A stretch of DNA of 64,000 nucleotides. It comes from Hymenolepis diminuta (Eukaryota; Platyhelminthes; Cestoda; Cyclophyllidea; Hymenolepididae). Below the pieces are notes generated by a model. The model ran no database searches. It saw only the letters and a list, made by a program, of their open reading frames with translations, and was not told the origin of the DNA. The number at the start of each line of letters is the position of its first letter. Within the stretch, counting starts at the first letter, position 1. This document shows, in pieces, positions 61,126 through 64,000 of the stretch. Location: assembly GCA_900708905.1 (NCBI GenBank), contig CAADRB010000006.1, positions 4,174,316-4,238,315 on the forward strand. The letters run 5' to 3'. The translations under genes were made by a program, and so were the position numbers.

Positions 61126-64000
61126 GCTTACCACTCGCAAAGGTCTGTCAAAATTAATAAGCAGTAAAAGAAAATAGATATAGATGTAATAAAATTTAAA
61201 GTTCAGTTATCTACTGTTTTCTACGAAATATTACCTAGTAATTGTCGTGGCCGCGGCGGGAGCATGTCGATATGTTAATGAAATTCTGAAGGATTTTCTG
61301 CATGATTCCCGATCGAAGTTCCAGATTCGAGCTGATCTACTTTACTTGTCATATGTGCTTCCGTTTCTGAATGCTGTAAATTTTCACCAAAATAAATTAG
61401 CGTTAAGCAATTATTTAATATAATACGTTATCTCAAATCTTACTGCCCTTTCGTTTTGTTCAACGGTCTGGCCATCGTCCCCATCTGAGTTCGATTTTTA
61501 AAAATTTAGTTCCTGTTCTACAAACTTAAAATCGGGATTAAAAAATTTTCCAAATATTTAATTTAAATTAAGTTTTATATTTCCGAATCAGAGACATATT
61601 TTCCTCAATTAATGTACTATCGCAGCGGTGGGATCGGAAATGAATTTCTCGTACGCAAATTGTAATATGATACAACTTCTGATCAGTTATAAAATTTGAC
61701 CGAATTATCATTGCTCATATGGTAATGTTTTAAAAATCAATCTTATTATCGTGTTTGAATATCGATTTGAAAGAAATCAAATGTATAATTTAATTTCAAT
61801 GGCATTATTCATTTAAATTACACTAAATGTCTTAAGGTAATAGTACTTGAACATGTTCCGATAGAAAACAATTTGATTCTTTTTAATTTTTAGTTAATCA
61901 ATTAGAAAAATGATATTTTCTAAAGTTATATTCGAAGAGAGAATTTAGCTTTTTTGCTTCTGATCATGAAGATTTAATGTTAACTATTTCTCTTTAAATC
62001 TTTACTGGAATAATGGCATAAAAAATTAGAGACAACTGTATAAAAAGTTAAAACAAGACTAAACCCATTCGGTAAAGCTAGTTTAACATTCGGACCAAAT
62101 TAATCACATAAATCTTCTTACAAAAAGAATGATCTTTCTAGGCTTTCGACAAAAGAGAAGACCAAGAGCTAGGTAGGTATTGAGGTTAATACAATATCTA
62201 AATGATGATGCAAAGATTCAGAGAATCGAATAACATAAGAATTTATTGAATGGGATGACCCGCAATAATGCAATAAGGGCACTGGCAGATGGTGTGTATT
62301 ATGCGGGGTACCATATGAATATATTAATGTCACTTCACACAGAACTCGATAAGCAGTCACTCACACAGACAAACTGATAACAGAAAGGCAGACAGGAATT
62401 ATACACTCCAAATAATAGTGAATACGAATAGAAATCACACCTATGACAGAATGAATTAATCACGGACCAATTGTGAATTGAAGGGGAGGGAGGTAGAACT
62501 ACACACATGGACTGTAAACAAATAGCAAATCAAAAGGATATATGATTGGCAGAGTAGAATTTCACTCATGATATAGTATAGTATAAAGTATAGCACTGTA
62601 ATATAATTGCTCACATGATCGGCATAGTAAAACGGAAAGCAACGGCTTAATGTAATGTCGGATGTAAGGATACAGCACACTTTATAGGGACATGTGAAAT
62701 ACTGAATTCATAACCTCATTTTTTCAGGTGAACAAATCGAATTCTTAAAATATGCGGTAACAGTTGAGAAAGACACTTAAGAAGCTTATAGTGAAAAAAT
62801 TGGTACCATAATTTAGACCATATTACTTCATAAATTCATTTGTAAAGCGCTCTATTATACTCTAATTAAGTAGATTGATCAATATGCAGACTTCAAGAAA
62901 GATTTCCTTGTAGTTGGACTACGATGAAAAAGACAATATTTTCACTCTTTGAGCATTAAAAGCATAGGTTATTTTAAAGGAACGGCCAGTGATTTATAAA
63001 ATTACTCATTATTTTATGCATTTTTATGAAATTTCAGTTTTCTCTGAGGATAAATAGAAAGGTGAGATTAAAAATGAAAACAGTTGAACGAAAATGAATT
63101 TTTATAAATTGGAATGTCTTGCACGTTATCTTTTGTTAAATTTTGTAGGCTCGTTTGTGTTTGAAAATATCTACTACTTTCACTTATCCACTTTGAATGC
63201 AAAAAAAAACACACAATCCAACATTCACTTAAATCGCCTGGCCTATGGCCTTTGAATGTATAGGATTAAATCATAAAATTTAAGATATTATAATAATGAA
63301 AACAACTCAATGTTTCCAGAATTCAATTCAATGTGGAATCCTCGCCACGTCGTTATCAATATCTACATCTTCTTAACTCATCCTGCTTAGAAACTTTATT
63401 TGGAGTTCTGAATCATTGTAATGTTTTCCTTTGATTAAAGGTTGTAAAGGTTTTGCATTATCAGAGACCAAAAAGTATATTCATATGGGTGTGAACTAAA
63501 CTAATATTGCATTGACATACTTGTGTTTACGGACTTACTCTAAAATGGATAATAACTTCATATACTAATATTGGAATAAAGCGACGTACAATTTCATCCA
63601 GTTAAATTACGCAGACTCCAATTCTTACAATTCGAACTTCTTGAAAATGGAAATATAAATTAATTAGTAGTAATTTATCAATATGTCAAAATTGCTATAA
63701 GATTTTAAAAATGTATTAATATACTGATGTAAACAGTTCTGTACACGAATCCATCGTAAGTTTAATTGAAAAGCAAAGGGAATAAAATATTTGAGCCGAA
63801 GATTACTTTAAAGAATTTATTTGTATTTTATAAATTAAAGAAAGAATTTTTTCAAATTTATTTTGTTAAAGAATTTACATCCTATATGCAATTATCTGTC
63901 CGATGACCTTCGAACGAATCTCCCTAAAAATTCAGCGGCTCAGAAATTAAAGAGAAAGGAATTTAAAAGATCAAGGATAGGTAGATGCGTAAAATGAATG
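61126..64000. other. AT-rich region, no supported gene
   Basis: Beside the pseudogene, the - strand between about 61480 and 61210 holds two short exon-like blocks (NSDGDDGQTVEQNERA, then HSETEAHMTSKVDQLESG) separated by a GT-AG gap of about 64 nt, but the second meets a stop and they do not match the N-terminus of the intact ankyrin gene. From 61.5 to 64.0 kb I see only short frames. A less AT-rich patch at 62170-62690 has an AATAAA on the - strand (62242-62247) but nothing codable. Confidence 0.4.

Noticed and set aside
62170..62690. Less AT-rich patch with AATAAA on the - strand, first read as an LTR
   Set aside because: The TATA-like and polyA-like strings are too far apart for an LTR R region, and no repeat ends were found.

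Overview
The window is nuclear DNA of a multicellular animal, most likely a parasitic flatworm. It is AT-rich (about two thirds A+T by eye). Genes are split by GT-AG introns of roughly 44 nt to 6.9 kb, most exons are short, and there are no bacterial-style operons. The flatworm call is an inference from divergent but clear animal signalling genes, very small introns beside very large ones, and a low repeat load. A tapeworm is my best guess, held weakly.

Left part (1-16 kb, + strand): the 3' half of a Dishevelled gene. The DIX domain would lie left of the window. Exons from 4797 to 15938 encode the PDZ domain, a Gln-rich linker, the DEP domain and a low-complexity tail. From 16.3 to 24.4 kb I see no gene, one tRNA-derived SINE-like copy and a CA microsatellite.

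Middle part (24.4-47 kb): two head-to-head genes share a 541-bp spacer. On the - strand, a four-exon gene of the dimethylarginine dimethylaminohydrolase (DDAH) family (271 aa) appears to have lost both the catalytic His and the catalytic Cys, so it looks like a pseudoenzyme. On the + strand, a nine-exon germinal-centre kinase of group III (MST3/STK25/MST4 type, 552 aa) has all the catalytic motifs and the C-terminal dimerisation domain. Its introns hold several SINE-like copies and a decayed tandem array of long units (about 40.05-41.79 kb). The shared spacer has a cluster of ATTATGYGC motifs.

Right part (47-64 kb): gene-poor and very AT-rich. A four-exon ankyrin-repeat gene lies on the - strand (52310-53543). 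About 6 kb further right is a broken paralogue of it (about 59.5-61.1 kb) with stops, a frameshift, a lost splice acceptor and an insertion. Between them are exon-like remnants resembling a TLDc domain (54.0-54.6 kb) and two short patches that look like retroelement ends.

Taken together, Dishevelled (Wnt and planar polarity signalling) and the GCKIII kinase (STRIPAK/CCM3 signalling) are conserved developmental regulators. The DDAH-like and ankyrin genes are the divergent, lineage-specific part. I saw no CRISPR, rRNA, intact tRNA gene or complete transposon.
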